This document shows, piece by piece, positions 18,264 to 27,392 of a stretch of 57,407 nt of DNA. A program made the translations under genes and the position numbers. Under the pieces are notes generated by a model, which saw nothing but the letters and a program-made list of their open reading frames with translations, ran no database searches and was not told the origin of the DNA. This DNA is from an uncultured Alphaproteobacteria bacterium (GTDB taxonomy: Bacteria; Pseudomonadota; Alphaproteobacteria; UBA6615), in assembly GCA_943787445.1 (NCBI GenBank), contig CALSML010000001.1:1-57407 (forward strand). The letters are read 5' to 3'. Every line of letters starts with the position of its first letter. Positions within the stretch are counted from its first letter, which is position 1.

Positions 18264-20275
18264 TCGCCGAGATCGGCCAGTTCGTTCTGATCCTCGCGCT
18301 GGTCCTTGCCGGGGTGCAGGCAACCTTGCCGCTCTGGGGTGCCGCACGCGGACATTCCGCGCTAATGGTTCTGGCCGACCGCACCGCCATCGGCCAGGCC
18401 GCCGCATTGCTCATCGCCTTTGCCGCCCTCACCCACGGCTTTGTCACCTCTGACTTCTCACTGACCGTGGTCTTCCAGAACAGCCATTCCCTCAAACCGA
18501 TGCTCTACAAGGTCAGCGGTGTGTGGGGGAACCATGAAGGCTCCATGCTCCTCTGGGTTCTGGTACTAGCACTGTTCAGTGCTGCGGTGGCCCTGTTCGG
18601 CCGTAATCTGCCACCCAGCCTGAAGGCCCGGGTGCTGGCCGTTCAGGCCATGATCGGGGTGGGCTTCCTCGCCTTTATCATCTTCACCTCGAATCCCTTT
18701 GCCCGGCTCTCGCCCGCCCCGCTGGACGGCACCGGCCTGAACCCGCTGTTGCAGGATCCCGGCCTCGCCTTCCATCCCCCGCTGCTCTATCTCGGCTATG
18801 TCGGCTTCTCGATGGCGTTCTCTTTCGCCGTGGCCGCTCTCATCGAGGGTCGGGTCGATGCCGCATGGGCGCGCTGGGTCAGACCCTGGACTTTGGCAGC
18901 CTGGACCTTCCTGACCGCCGGTATCGCACTCGGAAGCTGGTGGGCCTATTACGAGCTCGGCTGGGGCGGCTGGTGGTTCTGGGATCCGGTCGAGAATGCC
19001 AGCTTCATGCCGTGGTTGTTCGGAACCGCCCTGCTCCACTCAGCCATCGTTGTGGAAAAACGCGATGCCCTGAAAAGCTGGACGATCCTGCTCGCGATCC
19101 TGACCTTTTCCATGAGCCTGCTAGGCACCTTCTTGGTGCGCTCAGGCGTTCTGACCTCGGTGCACGCCTTTGCGACAGACCCGGAACGGGGCATCTTCAT
19201 TCTGGCCATTCTCGCGCTGACGATCGGCATCGCGCTGACCCTGTTCGCGATCCGCGCGCCAGGCATGAAGGGGGGTGGGCTGTTCGCACCTGTCAGCCGC
19301 GAAGGTGCGCTGATCGCAAACAACATGCTGCTGACTGTGGCAGCCGGGACCGTTCTGCTCGGCACCCTCTATCCGCTCATCCTAGAAGCCGTGTCCGGCG
19401 GAACCGCGAAAGTCTCGGTCGGCCCGCCATTCTTCAACGCCACCTTCGGCCCAATCATGGTGCCGCTGGTCATCATGATGGCGATCGGCCCGTTGCTCGC
19501 GTGGAAGCGCGGCACTCTGAAAACCGCGGCACACAAACTGATCCCGGCGGCCATCGCGGCCATCCTCGCCATTACCGTGACATTCATTCTGGTGCCCGAC
19601 GGTCCCGGACTCGCACCTCTGGCCATGGGGCTGGCTGCATGGCTGGCCGCCGGAACCATTGCGGAATGGGCGGGGCGCATCAAACTCTTCGCCATTCCGG
19701 TGCCGGAAAGCTGGCGACGTCTCAAAGGCCTGCCCCGGGCCACCAGCGGCATGACCCTGGCCCATCTCGGGCTCGCCATCATGATCGTCGGAATCACCGG
19801 ATCTTCGGCCTGGCGGACGGAACTCATCACCACGCTCGTCCCCGGTGAAAGCGCACAGGGCGCCGGTCATACGGTGACTCTCTCCGCTATCACTCAGGGG
19901 CGTGGCCCCAACTACAATTATGAACGCGCTTCTTTGCTGATCACGGACAAGGGACGTGAAATCACAACCCTGACCACCGAACGGCGCTTCTTCCCCATTG
20001 CCGGACAAACCACGACCGAGGCCGGCATCTACACGACCATCCTTTCGGATCTGTATGGCGTGATCGGTGAGCGCGGGCGCACACCCGACACCTCCAACGC
20101 CTGGACTGTCCGCTTCTTCGTCAATCCGCTGGTCCCCTGGATCTGGCTTGGTGCGATGGTGATGGTCTTCGGCGGCTCCCTGTCCCTGACCGATCGACGG
20201 CACAGGGTCGGCGCGCCCCGACGCGCTGCCACACCGGGCGCTGCATCCCAGCCAAACCCCGCAGCAGCTGAGTAG
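18260..20275 (+). CDS. ccmF: cytochrome c heme lyase subunit CcmF
   Basis: A 671-residue polytopic membrane protein that transfers heme from CcmE to apocytochrome. The heme-handling WWD domain is GGWWFWDPVENASF, flanked by conserved histidines. SHSLKPMLYKVSGVWGNHEG is also family-typical. A periplasmic region near residues 520-640 precedes the last helix. Length matches homologues (about 650). It overlaps ccmE, and ccmG follows after 5 bases. Confidence 0.97.
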   Translation: MIAEIGQFVLILALVLAGVQATLPLWGAARGHSALMVLADRTAIGQAAALLIAFAALTHGFVTSDFSLTVVFQNSHSLKPMLYKVSGVWGNHEGSMLLWVLVLALFSAAVALFGRNLPPSLKARVLAVQAMIGVGFLAFIIFTSNPFARLSPAPLDGTGLNPLLQDPGLAFHPPLLYLGYVGFSMAFSFAVAALIEGRVDAAWARWVRPWTLAAWTFLTAGIALGSWWAYYELGWGGWWFWDPVENASFMPWLFGTALLHSAIVVEKRDALKSWTILLAILTFSMSLLGTFLVRSGVLTSVHAFATDPERGIFILAILALTIGIALTLFAIRAPGMKGGGLFAPVSREGALIANNMLLTVAAGTVLLGTLYPLILEAVSGGTAKVSVGPPFFNATFGPIMVPLVIMMAIGPLLAWKRGTLKTAAHKLIPAAIAAILAITVTFILVPDGPGLAPLAMGLAAWLAAGTIAEWAGRIKLFAIPVPESWRRLKGLPRATSGMTLAHLGLAIMIVGITGSSAWRTELITTLVPGESAQGAGHTVTLSAITQGRGPNYNYERASLLITDKGREITTLTTERRFFPIAGQTTTEAGIYTTILSDLYGVIGERGRTPDTSNAWTVRFFVNPLVPWIWLGAMVMVFGGSLSLTDRRHRVGAPRRAATPGAASQPNPAAAE

Positions 20276-20280
20276 CTTCG

Positions 20281-20829
20281 ATGCACAGGCTTATCGTCAT
20301 ATTGCCGGTCGCATTGTTTGCGGGCCTGATCGGCGTGATGGTCGCATTGCTGACGGACAGTGAACGCAATTCCGACCTGTCCCGGCTGCCATCACCACTG
20401 ATCGGAAAACCGGCTCCGGCCTTCGACCTGCCTGCTGTTGCCGAGTCCGTTCCGGGCGGGTTTTCGACTCGTGACCTCAAGGGTCAGGTGAGCGTCGTCA
20501 ATGTCTTCGCTTCGTGGTGCGTGCCGTGTCTGGCCGAACACCCGATGATTTCGCAACTCGCCGGACAAGGCGTGGCCGTCTATGGCATCAACCACCGCGA
20601 CAAACCAGATGCGGCCACGAACTGGCTGGGCCGACACGGCAATCCCTATATCGCCGTGGGAGCCGATCTGGATGCCCGCGCCTCACTCGACTGGGGGGTG
20701 ACGGGCGTCCCGGAAACATTCATCATCGATGCCAATGGCGTGATCGCCTACAAGCATGTCGGACCGGTGACCAAAGACGTTCTGAACAAAAAGATCCTGC
20801 CAAAGTTACGTGAAGCGGAAGGCGGATGA
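20281..20829 (+). CDS. ccmG: thiol:disulfide interchange protein CcmG/DsbE
   Basis: A 182-residue membrane-anchored thioredoxin-fold protein. An N-terminal anchor (residues 5-22) is followed by a periplasmic domain with VFASWCVPCLAEHP (active site WCVPC) and the cis-Pro region GVPETFIID. It reduces apocytochrome heme-binding cysteines, directly or through CcmH. It overlaps ccmH (ATGA). Confidence 0.95.
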   Translation: MHRLIVILPVALFAGLIGVMVALLTDSERNSDLSRLPSPLIGKPAPAFDLPAVAESVPGGFSTRDLKGQVSVVNVFASWCVPCLAEHPMISQLAGQGVAVYGINHRDKPDAATNWLGRHGNPYIAVGADLDARASLDWGVTGVPETFIIDANGVIAYKHVGPVTKDVLNKKILPKLREAEGG

Positions 20830-21449
20830 CGAAACTCCTCAGCTCATTGCTCCTTGTGGCAGCGTTCGCTGCTACACCTCTGGCCCCGGCACAGGCCGTG
20901 AACCCGGATGAGGTCCTCGACGACCCTGTTCTGGAGGCCCGGGCGCGCGAAATCTCCGCCGAGCTTCGCTGCGTGGTTTGTCAGAACCAGTCGATCGATG
21001 ATTCCGATGCCGAAATCGCACGCGACCTTCGCCTGCTGGTTCGCGAACGGCTTGTGGCCGGCGACAATGACGAACAGGTGGTGAGTTATATTGTCGCCCG
21101 GTATGGCGACTTCGTTCTGCTGCGTCCGCCCTGGCAACCCAACACATACATGCTCTGGGCAGGCCCGCCGCTCATGGCGATCTTGATCGCCACGCTTGCT
21201 GTAATTTTTTTTCGGACCTATCAGCGGCAGCGCAATGCCGGGTTGGGTCCCGACCCCCTGTCACCGCATGATCGCGCAGAGCTGGATGCACTGGTGGAGC
21301 GGATCGCCGCGACCACAGAGCCGGGCAACGGGCCGACAACCCGGTTCCGGGCAGAACTCGCGGAAGGCCTCACACCTCCTCCGCCGGACACGACGGACGA
21401 AACCGAAGACAATCAGGCCGATGCCGAACAGGGCGACACCCGTTCATGA
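20826..21449 (+). CDS. ccmH: cytochrome c maturation protein CcmH (CycL/Ccl2-type)
   Basis: A 207-residue protein with a signal peptide, then the redox motif LRCVVCQNQSIDDSDAEIA (LRCxxC), then one helix (about residues 108-126), then a long acidic C-terminal tail. The tail from about 135 is extended relative to short CcmH proteins and low in complexity. It works with CcmG and CcmF at the heme ligation step. Overlap with ccmI (ATGA) shows coupling. Confidence 0.94.
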   Translation: MTKLLSSLLLVAAFAATPLAPAQAVNPDEVLDDPVLEARAREISAELRCVVCQNQSIDDSDAEIARDLRLLVRERLVAGDNDEQVVSYIVARYGDFVLLRPPWQPNTYMLWAGPPLMAILIATLAVIFFRTYQRQRNAGLGPDPLSPHDRAELDALVERIAATTEPGNGPTTRFRAELAEGLTPPPPDTTDETEDNQADAEQGDTRS

Positions 21450-22762
21450 TGTTGTGGATTTTCTTTGCCGCCCTGATCGGGGTCACGCTCACCTGGATCG
21501 GCTGGCCGCTGCTCCGGCCCGCACCTGCGCGCGAAAGGCGTGATGCCTTCGATGCCGTGGTCTATCTCGATCAGCTGGAAGAACTGGAGCGCGACCGCGC
21601 CAGAGGGCTGGTTGATGAAAGTCAGCTCGAGGCTGCCCGCACGGAGATCGAACGCCGCCTGCTGGCCGCGTCGCGTGCCGAGGGCATCGAAGCCAATGTA
21701 AAACGCGCCGGACCTGGCCACACACGCAGTCACATCATTCTGGCAGTCGTGGTTCTGCTGGCAGTTCCCGCGATCACCCTTCCGCTCTATTTCGACCTGG
21801 GCTCACCCCATCTTCCCAATCTTCCCTTTGCCGAACGCACGCCGGTCGCGCCCCCGAGCAATGGCATCGCGGCACAGGCCCAGGCACGACTGGCGAACGC
21901 CGAAGAACGCGCCAACAATGCCCCTGACGACCCGCAGGGCTGGTTCGATCTCGGCCGATTCCGGCTTGTCTCTGGCGATTTCGACGGCGCCGTGGAGGCG
22001 CTCGCGCGTGCCATGGAAACCAGCAACAACCGCGCGGATATTGCCTCCGCCTATGGCGAGGCACTCTCACGCCAGGCCGATGGCCGCGTGACCGCAGAAG
22101 CGCGCAATGCCTTCACCATCGCGCTCGCTTCAAATCCGGGCGATCCGCGGGCACGCTATTTCCTGGCCCTGTCAGACTATCAGGAAGGTCGCGAAGAAGC
22201 AGCGCTGAGAGCCTGGTCCGATCTGGGCCGTTCGGCCCCCGAGGGTGCCCCCTGGCTCCCGGCTGTTCAGGCCCGCATCGTGGAAACCGCGCGCGAACTC
22301 GGTGAAGCCCCGACCGACTGGTTGCCCCCGCCGGCACCGGACACCCCGCGCGGGCCTTTCGCGGGGGGCGGCCCCACAGGGGCTGACATTGCCGCCGCAC
22401 AGGAAATGTCGCCGGAGGACCGACAGGAAATGATCCGCGGCATGGTGGCCAATCTGGCGGCACGGCTTGAAGATGATCCTGATGATGTCGAAGGATGGCG
22501 TCGGCTGGCCCGGTCCCGCGAAGTGCTCGGATACAACAAGGCTTCGGCCGAAGCCTATGACCGCGCGCTCGAACTGGATCCCGATCATCCCGAAACACTG
22601 CTTCGCAGCGCACTTTCAGCGGCACAGATCGGCGAGAATGCCAAGGCACGTGCACGGTTTGTCCGCCTGCGCGACATCGTTCCTGCGGACAGCGAAGTGT
22701 ACGAAATGGTCAGCGAAGCAATTTCCCGGCTCGATCAGGGCGGCGACGCCACAGCTCAATGA
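21446..22762 (+). CDS. ccmI: cytochrome c maturation protein CcmI
   Basis: A 438-residue apocytochrome chaperone. Two N-terminal helices (about residues 1-23 and 95-115) bracket a cytoplasmic helical domain (VVYLDQLEELERDRARGL). The periplasmic part holds TPR repeats (PQGWFDLGRFRLVSGDFDGA; GWRRLARSREVLGYNKAS) that bind apocytochrome C-termini in Rhodobacter CcmI. A Gly/Pro-rich linker separates the TPR groups. It overlaps the next small gene by four bases. Confidence 0.95.
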   Translation: MMLWIFFAALIGVTLTWIGWPLLRPAPARERRDAFDAVVYLDQLEELERDRARGLVDESQLEAARTEIERRLLAASRAEGIEANVKRAGPGHTRSHIILAVVVLLAVPAITLPLYFDLGSPHLPNLPFAERTPVAPPSNGIAAQAQARLANAEERANNAPDDPQGWFDLGRFRLVSGDFDGAVEALARAMETSNNRADIASAYGEALSRQADGRVTAEARNAFTIALASNPGDPRARYFLALSDYQEGREEAALRAWSDLGRSAPEGAPWLPAVQARIVETARELGEAPTDWLPPPAPDTPRGPFAGGGPTGADIAAAQEMSPEDRQEMIRGMVANLAARLEDDPDDVEGWRRLARSREVLGYNKASAEAYDRALELDPDHPETLLRSALSAAQIGENAKARARFVRLRDIVPADSEVYEMVSEAISRLDQGGDATAQ

Positions 22763-23178
22763 GCGATGTTTTCAGCCTGATCCGGTTGCTTGCCACGCTC
22801 GCTGCCGCAGCGGGGATTGTCTATGGCATTTATCTTGGAATTCGCTGGCGGTTTCCCCGGCTTGGCAGGCGTCGCGCCATACTGATTGTCAGCCTCGGTA
22901 CAATCGTGCTCGCATCTTTCGCCTTCAGCACTTTGAGGATCGGTGGTGTGGAATGCCTCCAGCACGAAAACATAGTCCTGCTGCGCGGCGAGCGGAAGCT
23001 GCAGATCCGCAAGGATATTGAAGTCGCTCCTCAACCCATGACCGAGCAGCGTTATGCCCGGGTGCTGGACTCCTGCCAGTTTCTCGAAGCCCATTGCCCC
23101 TTCGACTCGAGCGACAAAACCCGCGCGGCGGCCAGAGACATCTGCCTGAAAGCTCAGGCTGGCCACGCGATCCACTAG
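22759..23178 (+). CDS. small membrane protein of unknown function, coupled to ccmI
   Basis: A 139-residue protein I do not recognise. Two hydrophobic helices (about residues 8-28 and 42-60) precede a soluble part with four cysteines (VECLQHEN, LDSCQFLEAHCPF, RDICLKAQ). If the second helix ends outside, the Cys-rich part is periplasmic. Start ATG overlaps the ccmI stop (ATGA), so it is made with the Ccm proteins. A role in thiol or heme handling is only suggested by context. The gene has normal composition and a clear frame. Confidence 0.65.
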   Translation: MSDVFSLIRLLATLAAAAGIVYGIYLGIRWRFPRLGRRRAILIVSLGTIVLASFAFSTLRIGGVECLQHENIVLLRGERKLQIRKDIEVAPQPMTEQRYARVLDSCQFLEAHCPFDSSDKTRAAARDICLKAQAGHAIH

Positions 23179-23332
23179 ACACCGGACGCAGTTGCGTCAG
23201 GGCACTCGCAAAAGTCACTGCAATGTGCGACACTCTGACGCATGTCGCGCTACGCACTGTGTTGTGGCCCCTGACTAACATCATGGTTTGCCACGACCGC
23301 ATGCGGCGCTTTTCACAAGGAAGGGCAAGACT

Positions 23333-23764
23333 ATGAACGTGGACGCCATTCTTCAAAACAAGGGAAATGCGGTTGAAACCGCCAGGCCGGACTGGAACGT
23401 AGCTCAGGTATGCCAGCGCCTGAACGAGCTGGAAGTCGGCGCATTGCTGGTGAGCAAGGGCGGCCAGAGCGTCAACGGCATCGTGTCCGAACGCGACGTG
23501 ATCAATCACATTGCGAAAGAGGGAGCTGCCGTGCTCGACCGCCCGGTGTCCGACATCATGATCCATGATGTTGTGACCTGCACCCGGGACGACGACATCG
23601 CCCATCTGATGGAAACAATGACGGAGCGGCGCATTCGTCACCTTCCGGTGGTCGAAAACGACGTTCTGATCGGGATCTTCTCCATTGGTGATGTGGTGAA
23701 ATACCGTATTCAGGAAACCGAATACGAGGCCAAGGCCCTGCGGGAGTACATCACCACCGCCTAG
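23333..23764 (+). CDS. tandem CBS-domain protein
   Basis: A 143-residue soluble protein made of two CBS domains: NGIVSERDVINHIAKEG ends the first, and RRIRHLPVVENDVLIGIFSIGD is the second. Stand-alone CBS pairs bind adenosyl ligands and often regulate partners; no partner is evident here. The start ATG follows AAGGAAGG. In the 150-base upstream gap an inverted GCGTCAG...CTGACGC (23194-23241) is seen, significance unknown. Confidence 0.9.
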   Translation: MNVDAILQNKGNAVETARPDWNVAQVCQRLNELEVGALLVSKGGQSVNGIVSERDVINHIAKEGAAVLDRPVSDIMIHDVVTCTRDDDIAHLMETMTERRIRHLPVVENDVLIGIFSIGDVVKYRIQETEYEAKALREYITTA

Positions 23765-23776
23765 GAATGTGCGTGG

Positions 23777-24565
23777 TTATTTCCCGGTGAACTGCGGCGG
23801 CCGCTTCTCCATGAATGCGGTCCGGCCCTCCTTGTAATCCTCACTGGCAAAACAGGCAGCCACCTGTTCGGCGCACAGGGCCAGGTTGCGATCAGCCGGC
23901 GCCTTCAGATTTTCCGTCACAGCCGTTTTCACAGCCCGGATCGTCAGGGGTGCGTTGCCGGAAATTCGCCGGGTGTAATCATCGCAGATGGTCGGCAATT
24001 CGGCACGAGGGACAACCCGGTTGATCAGGCCCATGGTCAGGGCTTCGCTCGCATCAAATTGACGGGCGGTATAGAAGATCTCCATCGCAAAGGACGGCCC
24101 GACAATCTGCATCAACCGCTCGATACCGGCCGCGGCATATCCAAGCCCGAGCTTGGCAGCGGGTACGGCAAAACGTGAATCATCCGAAGCGATCCGAATG
24201 TCGCAGCACAGGGCAATCGCCAGACCACCGCCAATGGCATAGCCGCCGATCTTCGCAATGGTCGGGATCGGCACCAGAGTCAGCGTGTCCTGAAAGGTTT
24301 TCACGGCCACATTGTATTCATCAACAGCTGCTTTCGAATCCCGCTCCTTGCCAAACTTCGAGATATCGGCACCGGCGACGAAGGCTTTCTCGCCTGCTCC
24401 GGTCAGAACGATCACACGGACATCGCCGGCCTCCACAAACTCCCGGATCGCGGCTTCACCGTCACGCCACATATCGAGCGACATGGCGTTGTGACGGTCC
24501 GGGTTGTTGAACGTGATGTAGCCGACAGCGCCATCGCGCGCGGTGATGATTTGATCGGTGGTCAT
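23777..24565 (-). CDS. enoyl-CoA hydratase/isomerase (crotonase) family protein
   Basis: A 262-residue crotonase. Oxyanion-hole segments are present (KAFVAGADISKF; YAIGGGLAIALCCDIRIA). At the position of the first catalytic Glu of true hydratases the sequence reads RFAVPAAKLGLGY, that is Ala for Glu, as in many paralogues of unknown reaction. I would not assert hydratase activity. Substrate is probably an acyl-CoA. It lies in a minus-strand group with the GST and the BoxR-like regulator, separated from the GST by about 270 bases in which I see nothing. Confidence 0.85.
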   Translation of the reverse strand: MTTDQIITARDGAVGYITFNNPDRHNAMSLDMWRDGEAAIREFVEAGDVRVIVLTGAGEKAFVAGADISKFGKERDSKAAVDEYNVAVKTFQDTLTLVPIPTIAKIGGYAIGGGLAIALCCDIRIASDDSRFAVPAAKLGLGYAAAGIERLMQIVGPSFAMEIFYTARQFDASEALTMGLINRVVPRAELPTICDDYTRRISGNAPLTIRAVKTAVTENLKAPADRNLALCAEQVAACFASEDYKEGRTAFMEKRPPQFTGK

Positions 24566-24834
24566 GAACTTCTCCTCGAAGGTCCCGTGCCTGCCTGTTG
24601 CAGTGGGATTCCAATTGTCTTGCGCGACAAATTCTACGATTCGTCCGCAGGTGTCACTTGCCGTGCCGGTCCAAGCTGGTCAATACGCGCCTGCTGGACC
24701 CAACGCCCCCTCACGTCCTCAAACATAAAACCGAACCCTTCAGCCTCCGGAGGCTTTCCGGACAAGGGTAGCGTTGCAGGTTCAGTATCTGAGAACCCAG
24801 GATTGTGTTGGCTTCATAACTGTCAGCAACGAAT

Positions 24835-25593
24835 TCAATCCACGTAGAGCGGGTGCAGTTCCAGAAAATCCGATACCCGGGACCCTTTGTAAAATGTCGC
24901 TGCAAATGACGGTCGTTGCTGGAACCGCTCATACCACGCACCAACCAGTGGATGGTTCTCCTCCCAGATATGGGACAGACCCAGATCCGCCATCCGGTCG
25001 ATCGCAGGAATAACCAGCACATCAGCCAAAGTGAATTGCGCGCCCATCAGCCAGGGGCCATTTTCGAGTGCCGCCTGCATGCGCGCGCAGGTATCATCGA
25101 GCTGACCCAGCGCGATATCGACCTCCTTGCGGGCGAAACCGGTTGGCTTGCCCATGCGCTGAAACATTTCCTTGCGCACCTTGCGGACATTCATCTGCTC
25201 GGCCTCGAACTGCGCCTGATCCAGACCCTCAAAACGGTATAGGAACGCACGGTTGAAGGACGGCACACGAATCGCGGGCACGGGGACCTCCTCGGCAAAA
25301 TGCATCCAGGCCCGCATCCTGGCCCGTTCCACGACATCATCGGGCGTCAGACATGTTCCCGGGTAGCGTTCTTCGAGATATTCACAGATGACGCTCGATT
25401 CCAGAATGACATCATCCCCATCCACCAAAGTGGGTACGACCCCGTTTGGATTGAGTTTGAGATAATCCGGCACCAGCTGATCTTTCTTCCCCAGATCGAG
25501 AAACACCGTGTCGAACGGCTGGGATTTTTCGGCCAGAACAACCCGCACCTTCTGGCTGCAGGTTGAATGATGCGCGTGATAGAGCGTGATCAT
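24835..25593 (-). CDS. glutathione S-transferase family protein
   Basis: A 252-residue protein. The N-terminal thioredoxin-like domain (ITLYHAHHSTCSQKVRVVLAE) has a Ser/Cys-containing active-site loop, the cis-Pro region GVVPTLVDGDDVILESSVI and a helical C-terminal domain (WLMGAQFTLADVLVIPAI). Possible roles include thiol transfer to an electrophilic catabolic intermediate. Start ATG 25593; an in-frame ATG five codons upstream is less likely. Neighbours suggest a catabolic context. Confidence 0.9.
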   Translation of the reverse strand: MITLYHAHHSTCSQKVRVVLAEKSQPFDTVFLDLGKKDQLVPDYLKLNPNGVVPTLVDGDDVILESSVICEYLEERYPGTCLTPDDVVERARMRAWMHFAEEVPVPAIRVPSFNRAFLYRFEGLDQAQFEAEQMNVRKVRKEMFQRMGKPTGFARKEVDIALGQLDDTCARMQAALENGPWLMGAQFTLADVLVIPAIDRMADLGLSHIWEENHPLVGAWYERFQQRPSFAATFYKGSRVSDFLELHPLYVD

Positions 25594-25626
25594 GTCAGGG
25601 ACTCTCAATCATCGGATAGGGGGATA

Positions 25627-26448
25627 TCACGCCAGGAAGTTCTGTTCTTTGATCAGGACCAGCAAGGCTGCAAGGGATTGCTCCACCGATGCGCCCGCCG
25701 TGTCGAGGCGCGCCAGCGCTTTTCCGTGAAGTGCTTCTCGACTGGTCAGGATCGACTTCAACTGCGCCATGGCTTCGGGGTTACCCGCCATCGGTCGTTC
25801 GTCACCCTGTTCACGCACGCGCGACATATGTTCTTCGGGGCTGGCGACCAGCCAGATCGTGTGAAATTTTCGCAGCAGGGCGTCATAGGTTTCCGGCTCG
25901 GTGACGATGCCGCCTGCCGCAGCCATGATCACGGAGTCATGGGTTTCGACGATACGCGCCACCGCTTGAGCCTCGAGCCGGCGATAACCGTCCTCCCCAT
26001 AAAGAGCCATGACTTCGGCCACCGGCATCCCGGCCAGATCCTCGATTTCACCATTGGTTTCAACAAAGGGAATGCCGAGCGCGTTTCCGGCCAGCGCTCC
26101 CAGGGTCGATTTGCCTGCCCCGCGCAGACCGATCAGACAAATGCGGTGCGCTCGCATTGCATGTCCCGCGCGTGTGCTGTCAGAGGCCCAGGGGTCCTCT
26201 TCACAAATCAGCCAGTCGATCCGGCAATCGAGTGCCAACGCAACCCGTTGCAGCAGCCCGATCGAGATATTGCCAACACCACCCTCCAGCTGCGCCAGAT
26301 AACGGGAAGACACACCGGATGTTTCAGAAAGGACACGGCGCGAGATGCCGATGCGTTTACGCGCCGCCCGCACACGCGCACCAACACGCAGAAGCAGTTG
26401 GGACACGGCGGCGTCGACATCACCGCCAATCGGATTGATGTCCTTCAT
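25627..26448 (-). CDS. BoxR/BzdR-type regulator: HTH domain fused to shikimate-kinase-like domain
   Basis: A 273-residue two-domain regulator. Residues 15-75 form an XRE-type HTH (RVLSETSGVSSRYLAQLEGG). From about 100 a shikimate-kinase fold follows, with P-loop LIGLRGAGKST, YGEDGYRRLEAQ and AAAGGIV. The substrate-binding Asp of real kinases (DTDxEI) is replaced (ETNGEIED). This is the architecture of BzdR/BoxR, which sense benzoyl-CoA and repress bzd or box genes. No bzd or box structural genes are in the window, so the ligand may be another aryl-CoA. Start ATG 26448 is used; ATGs at 26457 and 26475 are open but none has a good ribosome-binding site. TGCA repeats lie just upstream. Confidence 0.85.
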   Translation of the reverse strand: MKDINPIGGDVDAAVSQLLLRVGARVRAARKRIGISRRVLSETSGVSSRYLAQLEGGVGNISIGLLQRVALALDCRIDWLICEEDPWASDSTRAGHAMRAHRICLIGLRGAGKSTLGALAGNALGIPFVETNGEIEDLAGMPVAEVMALYGEDGYRRLEAQAVARIVETHDSVIMAAAGGIVTEPETYDALLRKFHTIWLVASPEEHMSRVREQGDERPMAGNPEAMAQLKSILTSREALHGKALARLDTAGASVEQSLAALLVLIKEQNFLA

Positions 26449-26467
26449 CGCGGGCATTTCTGAATTC

Positions 26468-26514
26468 TGCACCATAATGCACAATTCATACAGCACACTG
26501 ACGCGATTGCAATT
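26468..26514. promoter_or_regulatory. TGCA direct repeats, candidate operator of the BoxR/BzdR-type regulator
   Basis: TGCA (26468-26471), six bases, TGCA (26478-26481), then a third TGCA inside the palindrome ATTGCAAT (26507-26514). Regions bound by BzdR in Azoarcus carry repeated TGCA. Placement directly ahead of the regulator suggests autoregulation. This is inference from four-base motifs. Confidence 0.45.
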
Positions 26515-26538
26515 GCCGAGATCTGTGCCCGGCGGGAA

Positions 26539-26563
26539 GGGGTCGGCGTCAGACGGCGACCCC
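26539..26563 (-). other. GC-rich stem-loop between the FMN reductase gene and the regulator gene
   Basis: GGGGTCG pairs with CGACCCC, with a further CGTC/GACG pairing inside. No T run follows on either strand, so it is not a standard terminator. It could slow readthrough from the reductase gene into the regulator. Confidence 0.35.
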
Positions 26564-26576
26564 TGCCGGTAGGTGC

Positions 26577-27152
26577 CTAGCTGCGCATCGTCCGCAGGGC
26601 TTCGGCCCATTTGGCCAGTTCAGGAAGCAGCATCTTGGCCGAGGCTTCATGAATTTCCTTAGCTTCAAAGACACCGTCCTTGAGGCTTTCGGCAAACATC
26701 GGAATCGGCACTGCCTCGAGAATCGGGACCATCTTCATGGTCGTCATGATCGTCTTGGCCACATGAACGCCGCGCAAACCACCCGACACACCGCCATAGC
26801 TCACAAAGGCCGCCGGCTTGTAGGCCCATTCCTTGGCCAGATAGGTCATGGCGTTCACATAGGACGGCGGCGGGCCGTGATTGTATTCGGGGGTGACGAA
26901 GACAAACGCATCTGCGGCATCGACCGAAGCGCTCCACGCCTTGGTGTGCGCATGCTCATATTCACCGAAGCGCGGATGCTTGGGCTCATCGAAGACCGGC
27001 AGGTTGAAGGACGCCAGATCGACATCTTCGACCTCGAAAAGATCGCTGCTTTCCTGCCGGGCGAAATCGACAAACCATTTGGCGATCGCCGGACCGACCC
27101 GGTTGGGCCGGGTGCTCACGGTAATAACATTCAGTTTCAGGGACACTCTCAT
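26577..27152 (-). CDS. NADPH-dependent FMN reductase family protein
   Basis: A 191-residue flavodoxin-like protein. The phosphate-binding loop STRPNRVGPAIAKWF and the flavin contact PEYNHGPPPSYVNAM are clear. It probably reduces FMN or a quinone with NAD(P)H and could supply reduced flavin to an oxygenase. Start ATG 27152 (MRVSLKLNVITV). It is upstream of the regulator on the same strand and divergent from the NIPSNAP operon, which may share its promoter region. Confidence 0.9.
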   Translation of the reverse strand: MRVSLKLNVITVSTRPNRVGPAIAKWFVDFARQESSDLFEVEDVDLASFNLPVFDEPKHPRFGEYEHAHTKAWSASVDAADAFVFVTPEYNHGPPPSYVNAMTYLAKEWAYKPAAFVSYGGVSGGLRGVHVAKTIMTTMKMVPILEAVPIPMFAESLKDGVFEAKEIHEASAKMLLPELAKWAEALRTMRS

Positions 27153-27392
27153 TCTCCTAGCCGTACAAACCGCATGGTTTTCACAAACCAAGCGAAATCA
27201 ATGGATGTCAGCCCCGCTCGGCGGGTGCTCGCCTCTATATGGCGGCCAAGCGGCAACAAGTCGACCGGAGAATCAAACAATGCAGACTCGCGCGAGAGAC
27301 TGGACCGGTATTCCTACAACGGTCAGACTGGTTCGCGCGTCCGGACCGACGCCAGAATTAAGAGAAAAACACCGTGCCCGAGGGGAAACAGC

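Noticed and set aside
23194..23241. Inverted GCGTCAG...CTGACGC as an operator upstream of the CBS gene
   Set aside because: The arms are only 7 bases and about 34 bases apart. Chance is likely and no known regulator fits.
24566..24834. Small gene between the crotonase and GST genes
   Set aside because: No frame with a ribosome-binding site or recognisable protein features. It is treated as a plain intergenic gap.
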